A DNA stretch of 64,000 nucleotides from Chenopodium formosanum (GCA_024500155.1 CM044871.1:76926402-76990401), one strand, 5' to 3'. Shown: positions 12,043-24,825, numbered from the stretch's first letter. The notes: generated from the sequence alone by a model not told the origin. A program made the numbers and translations.

Positions 12043-13742
12043 TGTAGATGTCGCTCGAAGTGCGCCTACGTTAAAAGCATGTGTGAATATGCTTGGCACT
12101 CATAGGAAGTGGGAATTGACATTACGATTAGGGACAAATAAAGTAGGGAGCCGCCAACAAGTTTTTAAGGAACTTGTAAACCGTTCAAGGATCATAAAAG
12201 GCAACCACGAATAAGGGACAACGATAGGCAACAACGATTGACCCGTGAAGGTTACACCCCATTCATAATCCATGAGATTACTAACTCCATATGGTTCGGA
12301 ACCACGAAAGGAGGATCGGGGATGATGGTACGAAGTGAGTCATGGAGCCACATTCGCCCGTATTGGCCTCTACTCGATTCTTATATTGAAAAGCATTCCT
12401 GTGATCTCAAAGGCATACAAACAATAATTCAATTCGCTCCAAACTATTATTTAACTAAATTGGTTTAATATTAATGCACACATAATTCTAAAATATTGGT
12501 GATCACTTCAATTAATAATAAGATTAAAAAGGATCCTAAACTGGTTGTCCAAATTATCTTATTAAGCGTGATTTTCAATTACATATTCCCTTTAAACATG
12601 CAATATGGTGATCATAAATATAATAAAACAACATTAATATTAAAACCAATTTAATCACAATTCCAACAACATAAAATCGTTAGAAAAATAATAAAAATAA
12701 AAGGAGCATGACTCTTACTTTAATTCTGTTTGTTTGCAACTACAAAATAATAAACGAGTTAGTAACTTCAAGAAAATAATAAAACAATAATTAAATTAAA
12801 TTAAATAAAGTAAGGTTGATTTTGGGGCCAAACCCTCAAACAATTCTACCTTTCACGCCTTGGCTTAAGGATAGAACCACGAGTAAAGTATGTTCTCCTC
12901 TGAGTACTTGAAGAAGAATTTTTAAGTGAAAAGGGTAGGCTAGTGTTTAGGCTAAAGCATAGAAGAGAGAAAATAAAATGAGAGAATTACTCGGTGCCCC
13001 GTACATCAGAAATGAGGGGGTATTTATAGGAAAAATGTGCTGAGGGAGCACACGGAACCCTAAAATGATAAAAACCCTAAAAAAGTATCCCGTGACACGG
13101 TCAAACTGTACCGTGACACGGGAAATTCCACCCTCAGACGGTACACTTTCCCGTGACACGGTACATAATTGATGTGACGCGGGAAATTTTCAGAAAACGG
13201 GATAAAAAACGCGTTAAGGGTTTGCACGGAAAAGACACGGAATGTCCCGTGTCACGGCAGACCTCCCGTGTCACGGGAAATCCCACCGTCAGACGAGAAG
13301 AATTCCCGTGACACGGTGGCAGTCTGCCGTGGCGCGGGAATTTCCAGTCCATTTTCTGTCTAAATACATTTTTAACCCTAATTTCCTTCGGCTTTTTAAG
13401 TGCCGATTGATAATTTCGAGCCTTTTCTGACTTGTATTATTCGGGCTAAAATAAGAAAATAATTAAATAAAAATAAATAAAAGGTTTGGGCCAAAAATAA
13501 ATAATAAAACAATAAAATAAAAAGGCTTGGGCTAAAAATTAATTAATAAGTTTGGGCTGAAATTAAAACTATGCTTTTACCAAACATCAAGACTAATCCA
13601 TGGACTGTTCAAAAATATGAATTTAATAAAATACGATTTTTTAAGCACTCTCGGGATTAAATACTAAACCCGACCAATAGTGGCGGTGAAAGGTTGTTCA
13701 TCATCGGGTTTGGTTTTGGGGAGACATTTTTAGGTGTCTACA
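12043..13742 (-). repeat. A1 5' LTR (1700 bp)
   Basis: Right LTR of A1; it carries the promoter for the element's RNA. It differs from the left copy by scattered substitutions, one 1-bp deletion and one 21-bp insertion at about 13101-13121 that adds a further CCGTGACACGG unit. Confidence 0.95.
13019..13030 (-). promoter_or_regulatory. TATA box of A1 5' LTR
   Basis: On minus the string is CCTATAAATACC, about 60 bp downstream of the nearest CCGTGACACGG palindrome and followed by a pyrimidine-rich leader. Confidence 0.7.
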
Positions 13743-14170
13743 ATAATGTATGAATCAAACAAAAACAAGCAAGATACCAACATGAATAAAACAAGAGAAG
13801 ATAGTAATGAATTCATAAGTAAGAGAATTTTTTCACCGTTGTTTTTAAGATATATGATACAATAAATGTTTGAGTTTCTGGTATAGAGGATCCCAAATAT
13901 TTGTTATAAATTTTTAGAAGTAGTATACATATACATGACTAAAAAATGGTGCTGATAACGTGTTTAAGTTTTACCGATAAAAACTTTTGATCAAAGGAGT
14001 AAAAGAAAATAGGTGAAATGGTAGTCGTATTGCTCCGGTAATTTTGCTTGTGTTGTTCACAATAGTGAACTTGCCTTTTTATAGGCAAATTTTCTTATTA
14101 AATTAAAATATTTAACATGATTGCACTAGTTTATAATTATTATACTAGTTTACATACTCATATGAACTTC
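13743..14170 (-). repeat. Leader of the copia-like remnant, right part
   Basis: Continues the unit broken by A1. On minus it has a TATA-like TTGCCTATAAAAAGGCAA at about 14072-14089, then a leader with ACGTTATCAGCACCA (about 13951-13965), a string often found near starts of plant copia-like units. No coding stretch is convincing here. Confidence 0.4.
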
Positions 14171-15529
14171 ACTTGTAATTTTTTTCAACACTAGGGTGGC
14201 CTACGCGCGTGATGCGTGCAAACGAATTAGCTCTTGTAGAGAAGTTATATTGGCATATATTTACCCCTTTGGTTTGAGTGGTAGATCTGCAAGTTTTAAT
14301 ACGCACTATTTGGTGTATGTGCCTATGTGGTGACTTTGTAGAAGTATTTAAAAGCCACCAAAATCTGTTATGACAATTATTTTTTGAAACCCTCAAAAGT
14401 TTGACACTATTATTTCAAAATTATTATTAAATAATATTTAATTGATTTGCATGATTTAATAATACCTAGCGTGTTTTTCTTCAAATGATTTTTATTTTAG
14501 CTTTGTTCATATGCAGTAATATTATGTGAAATGTTCGTTTTAGCTAAAAACTTAATAATCTAAGTTTTTTTTATTTTTTTTATTTTTTTTTATTATTTTT
14601 TTTTATTGTTCTACAACCATATAATATCTAAATCTATATCTAATATTAAATCAATAACCACTTAGTTATATTTTTTCCCGTAAAATCTCTCCATAATTAA
14701 TACTCCGTACCAGTCTTCTTTTTTTCCTTTTTTTTTCCATCGATTTCCCTTGATTTTAGGATTTTTAAGTTCTGTACACCTCTTGATAATATTTTCTTAA
14801 ATATCACTATTTCATATGAATCCTATTCAAACTCCATAATGTTATTTATGTGTCATCAAATAACGTACAATTAAAAGCTAATAAACGTTAACAATAGTGT
14901 TGCAATTAAAGGACGACAAGATTGTAAATAAGAAGAGCAACCACAAAGTAGTAAAAATAAATAGTCTCTTGGTAATAAACAATCTTTTCGTAAATACAAT
15001 TTTTTTTTTATCTTTTTGAATAATAATAAAAACATATGAAGTATAATTTTAATATTTTAAAAAAGGCATTACAATATTTTGTTAATTTTTTTTTGAATTG
15101 ATTGATGATATGTTTGATAAAAAAGACATTGAATATAAATGAGAGCAAACATATTAATGAGGGTAAAAAAGTAAATACACATTTTTCTACACATTTTTGT
15201 ACATATTTTTCAGGGTATAGTTGGTAGCACACTATATATAGATCATAAAACCTTATGTCCTTACGCTTTGGTGGTATTCTTCACTTTTGTTCTTTTATTT
15301 AAATGTTGTGCTCTATTTCGACTTTCATAGACATGATATAGCAATTAACTAAACACAAAAAGTGAAGGATAACTCAAGTGGTTATAGCTTTTTCCCTGAT
15401 TTTAAGGGATCACATGATCGATTCTCATCATTCGTTCATATGGCTCGCTAAACACCAAAAACAAATTTGATAATCAAACACGACTTGATATCTTACTGAA
15501 ATTATAACAAATTTTGGGTTTTTCTACAC
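14171..15529. other. AT-rich intergenic stretch
   Basis: Very AT-rich with poly-T runs (14560-14605, 15000-15010). I see no gene. 15366-15430 weakly resembles a tRNA-derived SINE head (AACTCAAGTGGTTATAGC as a box-A-like string, GATCGATTCTCA as a box-B-like string). Confidence 0.5.
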
Positions 15530-16598
15530 AGTACCCCTGAGGTATTCAATTTTCCAAACTATGTCCATCCATTTTCAAAATAACACGTTGCAACCCCTAG
15601 GTACCTTCAGTGTGTAAGATGTAACCCTGTTGTTAAGTTGCCATTAGCTATTGCAGTAAGTTTTATATTTCCTCGTCGCCAAAACCCAGCCCTCACGACC
15701 CACCACCCACCAACACACCCCAGGCCACCCGCCGAACCCCACCTGCAAGCAGAAACCCGCCAGCAACCTCTACCATCACCCATCACAGCCTCACTACCAC
15801 CTATCGATGGCCTACCATCGCCTTGTGCACCACCCAAGAAAGTGTTAGAATGCAACATAGGAGTTTAATTTGAATTGAAATTTCAACAAATTAGTTTAGG
15901 GCTTTTGTTTTATTGGATTCAAATTGCAAAATTAAGTTGTTAATTGTTGTTTTCGTTTTGAAATCAAAGAATTTGGTTCAAAACAATAGAAAACCCTAAT
16001 TTTTCCCTCAATTTGATTTTAAATTGTTAAATCATCAATTTTGGTTCAATTAGATTGAGATTAAATACACAAAACTTGTTTTAATTGATTTTTCCAACGA
16101 ATATCTGCATGAATTATTGTTCAATTGGTTGAAATTGTTCGACGTTTGCCCAAAAATTTTCGAAAAATGGTCAAAAATCTGAGCATGAAGAGTTGAGAGA
16201 GAAGGAGAGAGGAGGGTCACGTGGTGGTGGGTCGAGGAAAGAGGAGCGAGGCACGGTGGTGCGGCGATGCAGATGAATCGGAGGTGCGGCGGGAGGTTTG
16301 GAGGTGGTGCAGCCGGAGGTTCGGCGATGGTGCGGCTTGTAGGGAGGAGATCGAGAAAGGTGTTTTGGGGTTCTTTTGTTTTTTTTTTTTAAAAATTATT
16401 TATTTTGAAGTTAACAGAAAGTTATCTTAAGTTAACGGAGGGATTAGGGCAGGGTTACATCGTACACACTAAAGGTACCTTGGGGTTACAGCGTGGAATT
16501 TTGAAAATGGGTGGACACGACTTGGAAATGTGAATACCTTAAGGGAATATTGAAAATGAATGGACACAACTTGAAAAAGTGAATACCTTAAGGGTACT
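15530..16598. mobile_element. MULE-like element with long TIRs
   Basis: The left TIR (15530-15629) starts AGTACCCCTGAGGTATTC and the right TIR (16450-16598, read on minus) starts AGTACCCTTAAGGTATTC. They stay alignable through GTCCATCCATTTTCAAAAT and GGTACC to GTAACCCTG. The right TIR carries its outer unit of about 50 bp twice. The interior has no transposase and two GC-rich patches (15665-15830, 16215-16345). No clear 9-bp target duplication is visible, which lowers certainty. Confidence 0.6.
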
Positions 16599-16672
16599 CC
16601 ATCCGTCCCTAAATTACATTCCTACTTCTAGCATTTATTCCTCACATAATAGAGAGAAGACGAAGGGAGTAT
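16595..16672. mobile_element. Stowaway-like MITE scrap
   Basis: TACTCCATCCGTCCC at the left and GAAGGGAGTA at the right form short inverted ends of the CTCCCTCCGTCCC type, flanked by TA. It is only about 78 bp and overlaps the MULE-like end. Confidence 0.45.
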
Positions 16673-16697
16673 TATTTTGGCTAATTCTCTAATCTTA

Positions 16698-16880
16698 GGG
16701 CCTGTTTACTGAAATGAGTTGAACTGAACTGAATTGATTGGAGCTGAACTGAACTAAACTGAACTGAGTTGAACTGAATATTTTATGAGAGTGGGAATGA
16801 GAGAGGGAAATTAGGAGCTTAACTGAACTGAATAGAGTTGAGCTGAAGTGAACTGAAATTAAGTAAAGGTAAACAGACCC
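16698..16880. mobile_element. Tourist/PIF-Harbinger-like MITE
   Basis: 183 bp bounded by GGGCCTGTTTAC and its inverse GTAAACAGACCC, with TTA duplicated at 16695-16697 and 16881-16883. The interior is rich in TGAACTGAACTGA repeats. Ends and TSD are those of Tourist MITEs. Confidence 0.75.
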
Positions 16881-16883
16881 TTA

Positions 16884-17190
16884 GTTTACCGACCCGCAAC
16901 TACTACAGGAAGTACGGAGTTTACCGTTTTCACGAATAATTGAATACCCCGTCGTATGAATTACTCCGTGAAACTAATCTCTGATGAATTTGGCGCCACG
17001 TTGCCATGAAACACAGAACCAAGCCAATAACCATTCTCTCTCTTCTTCCTCACAACTTTCAGCAGTACCTTATGCAGGAAAAGGTACTGTAAAATCAGAA
17101 AAAATTGTAGGAAAATATACTGTAAAATCAGAAAAAATGTAAATTAAAATGTGGGCCGAATTTGATTAATGTAGGTGAAAAGCTATGACG
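16884..17190. other. Unassigned flank of the copia element
   Basis: Includes a pyrimidine-rich run (about 17032-17060) and two copies of TACTGTAAAATCAGAAAAAA (17084-17105 and 17118-17139). It could be a gene leader, but no reading frame supports that. Confidence 0.3.
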
Positions 17191-17604
17191 TGTTTAGAAC
17201 ACTGTCTTAGAAGCAAAATTCGCCCCGATTATGGTGTAATCGAAGATGGCGTTGCCCCCCAAGATTTAACACAACGATCTCTCTTAATGTGCACTCAAAA
17301 GGAGAGATTAGGAACTCAAAAAATGCTCAGAACTGATTTTAGAGGAAAACAGGAAGAATAGAGAAAGAGATAGGAAATTGTGTTTTTCAATGTGTTTTCA
17401 AAAGCCACAAAAAATCAGTTTTATAGAGGAAGAACATCGTAACTGATGGAGAAAATCAAGCCACAAAATAAATCGTGTGAGTAAAATCAGGGCAGTTACA
17501 AACGTTCAAAAAATTGAGTCACAGGTTGTTGCGGGCTTCGTAACTGAACGATCTCATAACACTGGAACGTCAGTTACGACTTGGCCCAAAAAGGTAGCCC
17601 CACC
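17191..17604 (-). repeat. Copia 3' LTR, distal part
   Basis: On minus it contains a TATA string CCTCTATAAAACTG (about 17416-17429) and presumably R and U5. It is continuous with 26899-27120 once B1 and one CCACC copy are removed. Confidence 0.6.
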
Positions 17605-19644
17605 TGTAGGGAATAATTCAAGCCTAAATCCCCTAGCTTGAACCCCACTGTGATCATACACTAAAGTACGGTGGCGTCCAAAAGGGAAGAAGATAGAGCA
17701 AAAGAGTCGCCAACAAGTTTTTAAGGAACTTGTAAACCGTTCATAGGATGAAGGTTACACCCCTTAACGATCCAAGAGATCGTCAACTCCATAAGGTCAT
17801 GAACCAAATAAGGGTTCGGGGATGAAGGTACAAATCCAACCTAAAAGAGATTGAACCTACCCTAATAATAGGCCTCTACTTTATTCTGATCGTATTCATG
17901 TGCGCTTTTTTATTAACATGCAATCAATAGGATTAACCCTAAACCTGTTTAATCTATGTTGGTCGAATATTAATGCACAAATAAATCTATTATTGGTGAT
18001 CACTTGAATTATAATCACAATTAACCCTAACAAGATTATTAATTATCATATTAAGCGCGATTACAAGTACAAATTCCCTTTAAACATGCATAAAAGGTGA
18101 TCAAGTAATAAAGAATAAATAATGTATCAAGCAGCATAATCAATAATAATCATGAAGAATAATAATAATCATATCATAATAATAACAATAATATTCACAA
18201 TCATCATAAATTATAACAATTATAATCATAATCATGTTCATGTTAATATTAAAGCATAATAAAAATAGCAAGATCCTAGGCATGATACTAACAAGATTAA
18301 TAACAAACCCTAGCATGTCACTAAGCGATAAAAATCAAATCTTTAACCCTAACATGATACTAACGATCATAAATATTAGGAAGAACATAGGAAGCATCGT
18401 AACAATCATATTTAATATTAAAAATACCCTAGACATGATACTAGGAACATCATTATAATATAAACATGATATCTACATCATAAATCAATTAATCAATTAA
18501 AGTACTTACTTTGATGCCTCGTACCACTTTCTAATAACAAAATACACACGTTAGTAACTTCAAGGAAAAATAATAATCAAAACAATTAAATTAAATAATT
18601 GAAATAGAGATTGGGACCAAACCCTCAGAAATTAAAACCTTTCACGTCTAGAGCGAAGGCAACTTCAAATATGGCTAGGCGTCTCTAGATCTTGTGAATG
18701 CGGAATTTTGTATGAAAAAGCAAGAAAGAATTGAAGAAAGAAAAGAAGGCTAAAGAATTAATGTTTGTTGAGAATTGATGAATGAGAGATGTAGATGATG
18801 AATGATTGTAGATGAATGAATTGTGAATGAAAGCTTGTGAATGAAGAGAATTCGTGAATTGGTGTCTGAAAACGGAGTTTTTGATACGATATTTATAGAG
18901 AAAATCAGCCAAAAAAGATAATTTAACGAAACAGAGTCTGACGATCGCAAAACAGGATTGGCGCCAACCTTGGCTAGCTGGCGCCAGGCGCCGGTGGCTA
19001 GCGCCAGGCGCCAATGGCTAGCGCCTGGCGCCAAGCCTGGTTCCAGGATCCAAGGCCTGGGGTTGGATGCTAAACTGGATTTCAACGCGTTTTCGAAAAT
19101 CTGATAAATTTCCCGTACTGGAAGATAAAATAATATAATTCCTTCGAAAATGCTATTTAATCTTGATTAAAACTCTGAAAAGTCAACAAAGTCAACTTAT
19201 CAATGCTAATTGAATTAGGAATGAAAAGAACCTTTTAGAAGATTCTAGATGACTAAAACCTTTCCTAATTGCATTAGGAATGATAAATCATATTAGGCCC
19301 TCCCCTAGATCATTGGGCTGTACATAAAGCTCAAACCGGGCCCAGTTTAGTAAATTGGCCTTAACTTCCTCAATATTCATCGGAATTGGGCCTATAATAT
19401 ATCGTTGGAAAGGTCTTTGCAAGCCCCATCCATTTACACCACTATTGGACCCATATCATGGACCAACCAAACTGGATTGGCTGTTTTCTTAAAATAAAGT
19501 TTTCCAAAACAAGGAGAAAAGAAAAGAAATAAAACTTTCCGCTACACTAGACCTTTCCACACTTCATTTCATTCGATTATGATTCGACGTGAAAGGTACT
19601 CATCACCGGGTTTGGTTTTGGGGAGACACAAATGGGTGTCTACA
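17605..19644 (-). repeat. B1 3' LTR (2040 bp)
   Basis: Starts TGTAGGGAATAATTC, ends GGGTGTCTACA. TATA on minus is CTCTATAAATAT (18889-18900). A GGCGCC palindrome cluster lies upstream at about 18957-19040. An ATAAT/ATCAT-rich tract is at 18110-18240. Confidence 0.95.
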
Positions 19645-19656
19645 GAAGCCTCCACT
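19645..19656 (-). other. B1 polypurine tract
   Basis: Minus AGTGGAGGCTTC, one base different from the A1 tract. Confidence 0.8.
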
Positions 19657-20269
19657 TTGACTGAGTTTGGAGAAACGCTAGTTTCGAAAACGAAAGTCAA
19701 AGTAACGATAGGGACGGAGAATGATTCAGAACGTTCTGCGATCCTAAATCAATCTTATAACGTCGATACCTGCAAAAATAGCGTTAGTTAAACAGATAAA
19801 AAAGTTAAGAAACGCGTATCTTGCACCGTCGAGCACACGTCTCTGAAAGTAACCGATTATTTTGATGACCTTCTACAAGCTAGAGAATGCCATCCCGCTT
19901 GAAAACCGCTACGCTTGTAACTGCTTCCGAATATAGAAGATTGCTTTGCCTGAAACGATCCTCCTCCGCATTGATAATATTCCACGTCCAAGGGAACACT
20001 ATCGAAGATTGCTTCTGTTGAAACAGTCCTCAGTTGTTTATGACAACTCTCCACAATCTAGGGAACGCCACCTTGCTGCTTTGACATTATGAACAAAGAG
20101 CTTCTTTTTCCCGCTGTGATAGTCTTTGAAAAGATCACTGCTTTTTAATATTTGCTATGCCAGTACGTCGGCGCTTTGCTGCTTGTGAACCAGTATGTCG
20201 GTGCTTTTGATGTGATGACAATCCTCTTTTCTTTGGGAATAGTTTCCAACACAACTCTTATATTATGTA

Positions 20270-20990
20270 TGACAATCCGATTTAGGGAAAGTTGTCAATG
20301 CCACGTAACAATCCATCCTTGAAAATGTTGTCACGATGAAGCGACAATCCGTACCTCGGAAAATTTGCCAAAATCCAATTTTTGGAAAAGTTGCCAATGC
20401 TTCGTAACAATCTTTCATAAGAACTTTGCTACGATCGACAATCCACATCTTGGAATATAACTCTTGAAAGCAATCCACCTTGGAAATTTTCCAAACGCTA
20501 TGCGACAATCCTTTTGGGGAAATATTGCCACTATTGACGATCCGCGTCTTGGAACATTTGCAAAAAAAGAGTCGACCGACAATCCACTTCGGGAAAATTT
20601 GCCACTTACTGAAATGAATGACAATCCACGTTGAGGAACTTTTGCTGATATTTATGATGAATAGAAACCTACAACAATCCTTTGGAAAATTTTGCCATAG
20701 GGAACTGGGTGTATGACAATCCAATCTCGGAAAACTTGCCAACGAGCCGATGAATGTATGACAATCCGAACTTGGAAAAACTTGCCAATAAAAGAAGGAG
20801 CACGACAATCCACACTTGGAAACTTTTCCAGAGATGACAATCCAATCTTGGAAAAATTGTCGTTGAAGAAGATGCACGACAATCCATATTTGGAAATATT
20901 GTCAGTTGGGGATGACAATCCAATTTTTGGAAAACTTTGTCGTTTAATAAGAATGCGCGACAATCCATATTTGGAAATATTTTCGTTTAA
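20270..20990. repeat. Degenerate hairpin minisatellite of B1
   Basis: About a dozen units of roughly 50-65 bp, each with GACAATCCAATCTTGG...ATTGTC: an outer GACAAT/ATTGTC stem and an inner TCCAA/TTGGA stem. It sits where A1 and A2 carry CTTTCC..GGAAAG arrays, with unrelated unit sequence. Confidence 0.8.
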
Positions 20991-22119
20991 GTGCTTGCTT
21001 TTGAACCGATGCTTTGGTGCTTGTAATGAGCCAATACTTAGGCGCTTAAGCTAAGTGAGACGATTTTTTATCAGGTCAATCACTTACTACGATTGTAATC
21101 GAGCCGACTACTAATCATGTCAAATTGCTTATAGGGGCTAACTGGCGTACCAAGGAACCCGAAATTGCTGCATGAGGTCGAAATCACCTTTCTGGGAGGC
21201 TTCGAGCTCTGTCGCTGCTGAAATATCTGGCGCTAAGAATTGACTCTGTCGCCGAATGCTGTGATAAGGTCTTCCCTGTTCTGCTGCACTTGTGTTTATT
21301 TTTGACTATAGAACTTTGCCAATTTCTTTAATTATCTTAGGGTTGACCTAAGGCTTAATGTTGCTTGACTCATCGACTTGACACGACTCAAGGTATAAAC
21401 TTGACTCGATATGTTTGACTGACTCGAGGTTGACTCGACTCGAAGTGTAATGACACATGTGTTAGACTCAAATCAAAGTTATATGGCACGATATGACTCA
21501 ATGTGTACATGACTCGTGTGTGCATTTTAATGTGATCGTGCGACTCAAAAAATGCAAAAAAGCAAAAAATTTCCTTCAATTTTGTGGAGGGTACTGACTT
21601 TCTCCCGAAAAAGAAAGACGTGAAAAAGAAAATCAAAAGTTTGAAGATGCATGTTGAATAAGCTTAGTCAAATGTTGTTTGATACTATCTCTCAAGGTTC
21701 AAGGATTAATTCATCCTAGGCTATCTCAACTGTTGACTCCATGATGAAAGTATTTGGGTAACTTAGGCACGGAGGCTAAGCACTTCATACTTCGTGATGC
21801 AATGACAATTATGAGTGATTTTGACGAAGCATGCTTCAGCGTTAAGATTTCATGAAAAAGGGTTCCTAAGGGAAATATATTTGGTCATGTATGCGTGATA
21901 TGTGTGATAGTGACACTAAAGTTAGGCCGCAAGAGCTAAGTGTGTGGAAAAATATATTATTGAAAAGAGTCAAATGGTGGTGACTCTTAGGCTAGGTAAG
22001 CTAATGATGTAGGGATCAAGCCCCCAAGTCTAGCTCTAAGTGAATAGGGATGAGCATTGGAGATCCCTTGATATGATCATGGTGTAAGTGTATGAATGTG
22101 AATATGAATGCATGTTTAT

Positions 22120-22310
22120 TACGGCCGCACCTCGATGTTAGGTTGCCTACGTATCCTTTAGGAATCAGGCCGAACGTAGCTCTAGCCGAACCTCGCACAA
22201 GTGTGAGTATACCTCAAAAAGGTCTTTTAAGGGTTGTAACGTGGTTAGGCTAAAGGTTATAGAAAAAAAGGATAAAGGCTCAAGACCCTAGATAAGCCCC
22301 CAAGGTGTGC
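22120..22310 (-). other. Conserved non-coding block 1 (B1 copy)
   Basis: Matches A1 7897-8095. The core CTACGT at 22147-22152 pairs with ACGTAG at 22174-22179. Confidence 0.7.
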
Positions 22311-22814
22311 AACCTTGCTTTTGAATCTTTGTATTTTTATGCTTGAGGTTTTCTACTCTTGTTTAGATCTTTCTTTTGCTTTAGCATTTATTTTATGTTT
22401 ATAAGCGTGGGCAATCCCGATCATGCGGTCTATCGCTCACTTGGCATTCATGTTTCTCAGGCACGGTACCGAGCACTCGTTAAGAGACGCAATCTGAGAC
22501 GTGTTCATATCGAAGACATTTTCATATCAAGGACATTGGAACACTTGCCCTTTTGTACACTTTTATTTATTTTTTTGCTTTTGCTTATTTTTAATTTTTT
22601 TTGGATTCACTCAAGCTTAGAATTGCATAAGTTACACACCATCCCATCCCAAGGTTAGGTAAATGTAGGTTGAAAAAAAGAAAGGTCTATCGTTAGACGA
22701 GGCTCAAAGTGGTTTATGAAGAAAGGATTTGTAAATTAGAAAGGCGAAAGGAGATATGATGTGGCTACAAGGGGTGCCTCAAATCATTGGTATACCTTGT
22801 GCTTAGCTCGACAT

Positions 22815-22858
<44 letters not shown>

Positions 22859-23090
22859 AATGCAATGTGATGATCATATGCAAGGAAATAAATGCTCATT
22901 TTTATTAAAAGAAAATAAATAAAGAATCTACAAAAATTAATCTAAGGGAAAAGAAAGGTGCCTATGCTAGACTTATTGGGGAAAGAAAAAAATGAAAAAG
23001 AAATAGAAAAAGAGGTCATGAAATCTTGTCATTGCAGCTCACCTCTTGTCTTGTGTTGTTCGCTTCATCATCACCCAGTCTTCTCGCTAG

Positions 23091-23213
23091 CTAGAGGCAA
23101 TGGGATTTTGTTTGCTTTACGGGGTCATCGACTTTTAGTGCGAGAAGTTTCAGTGTCTCAGTCACAGTAGCCAGTTGGTTCTTAAGATCATTGACTTCTT
23201 CTTGAGTTTCCAT
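23091..23213 (-). pseudogene. B1 gag stub (40 codons)
   Basis: Starts METQEEVNDLKNQLATVTE and matches the gag start of B2 at 63829 almost residue for residue, including DDPVKQ. It then jumps out of frame into DNA resembling the last codons of gag in A1 (A1 ends NKLPVPPGGKK; here an adjacent frame reads NKIPLPLASE) and stops at 23091-23093. The simplest reading is an internal deletion of most of gag that joined its two ends and shifted the frame. The peptide is only a leucine-rich helix and is unlikely to assemble particles. Confidence 0.7.
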
Positions 23214-24825
23214 TATCTTCTTAGCCTTCCTCTTTTGACGAATCGTTTTATCAAAAAGCGAGACTTGAATAAAGAGGTTGTCCTTGATTTATCGCCCTTC
23301 TCTCCTCGACCAAGTACTATGGGAAAGGAATTTGGGGATACTTATTGTTAATTATTTGACTCAAACTTTATTCAACATGCAATGGATGGAGGAAGTGAAG
23401 AAAAATCGGAATAGAATGTGAAGAAGATTTAGATGGAGGGATATGAAGAATTAGGAGTAGAATGTACCCTCAACTCAAATGACGGAAAAGACCGACTCAT
23501 GCATGGCCCTAAGACATGGTCATGGTGACATATACTCAAAGTGTGTGCTAAGACTAGTGAGTGTAGGTGATATGTTAAGACTCGTGTCATGACCATGTGG
23601 CTAGACTATGCGACTAGACTCAAGCAAAGACTAAATTAAGACTTCACGTATATGCATTAAACTGGACAGACTGTGGTATTTTAGTCATAACTTTTGATCT
23701 GCGACTCTGATTGGGATGAAACCAACGCCAAATTAAAGAAAAAACTCGGGGCTACATATCCATAGGTTGTACGACTCGTAACTCTTTCTAGAACTTCGGA
23801 TATGACCAAAACAAGTTGACGCTTGTGTAGTATACGGGAATAAAAATCCGGGTTGACTTAAAGGAACTATGACTCGATTTTATGTTTATTTATTAGCTCA
23901 AATTAATTAATTAATTAAACAAAGTCCTTTAATCATTAATCAGTTTATTTAGTCTTAACACAATTCAAACAAACGGTTAGGAAAAATCACATAGAGTATG
24001 CACAACAAATAATGCACAATTAGTTAAGTAGGCACAATATGATGCAATGAGTTTGCAACCTAACCATGGCTCTAGTTCTCTAAATTTCGGGATATGGTTT
24101 AGTCAATAGAGGGTCCATGGTTAATTGTCCGAATGCACCGCGCGGAAGCCTAACCGTGAAGGGTTGGCGCGAATGGATGGGACACCGCGAGTTTTAGAAA
24201 AAAACTCGCTTCCATGGTTTGGTGAATTCAACATCTCGGATGTACCCATTGTTGCATGGAGCGTTCAATCGAGTAGATGGAGCATGAATTCCCAGAGGGT
24301 TATGTCCATATGTAGAACACATATGGGTTTCAGAAAAGTGAGAAAAAATTCAATCAGGAAGTAGGATCGAGCAAACAATACGAAAAACCGGTCGAAATTA
24401 GAACGCATATTTCTGGCTCGGTATTGGGGGAAATTGGCGCCAGCAAACTGAGACTGGCGCCAGCTTTTAACTGTAGCGCCTGGCGCCAATACTGGCGTCT
24501 GGCGCTACGACTAAAATGCTGGAGCCAAGCTCTGGCCCCTGACGCTACTTCCCACATGCCTCAACAACTTTCTGTGCTCGATAAAATTTTCCAGTTTCGC
24601 GCGGTGTTATTTCAGTCCTAGTTGTGAAAGACATTTCTCAAATTTCCTACGTGTAAAATCCTATATTTTAGACTCATTACGGATGGTCTTTCCAATGAGA
24701 TCCTTTTTATGCATATGACAATAATGTTAATCAAAATTACGCACATGAAATACTTAGAACTTTTCGAGTCTCATCCACTCATTCTAAATCATTGCCGAAA
24801 CAAATTCAGGAATTAAAATAGAAAT
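23214..24825 (-). other. B1 5' leader
   Basis: 1.6 kb without a gene. Holds a GGCGCC palindrome cluster (24433-24545) and a block (24060-24340) shared with B2 (62640-62930). The part 23690-23870 resembles the A2 leader at 55660-55850. Confidence 0.8.

Larger units (their letters stand above)
4252..13742 (-). mobile_element. Element A1: complete Tat/Ogre-like LTR retrotransposon with gag only
   Basis: Complete 9.49-kb element: LTRs at both ends beginning TGTAGA and ending TGTCTACA, target duplication ATAAT at 4247-4251 and 13743-13747, PBS inside the right LTR and PPT inside the left LTR, so transcription runs on minus. The only coding region is gag (8823-9935); no protease, reverse transcriptase or integrase occurs in any frame. 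This is the architecture described as TR-GAG in plants. Mobility would need pol supplied by a relative. The leader (9936-12019) and 3' region (5944-8822) are long and full of repeats. Confidence 0.95.
19657..23090 (-). other. B1 3' non-coding region
   Basis: No real gene. Contains a block shared with A1 and A2 next to the PPT (19657-19840), the hairpin minisatellite (20270-20990), the two conserved blocks (22120-22310 and 22400-22550) and a poly-T run (22817-22856). Confidence 0.8.

Noticed and set aside
15366..15430. tRNA-like SINE head
   Set aside because: Box A and box B matches are weak, and no target duplication or tail is visible; mentioned only as a possibility.
15638..15868. Proline-rich plus-strand open frame
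   Set aside because: Lies wholly inside a MULE-like element, low complexity, open on both strands.
20263..20968. 204- and 99-103-codon open frames on minus and 113 on plus
   Set aside because: Degenerate tandem hairpin repeats in B1 read in several frames.
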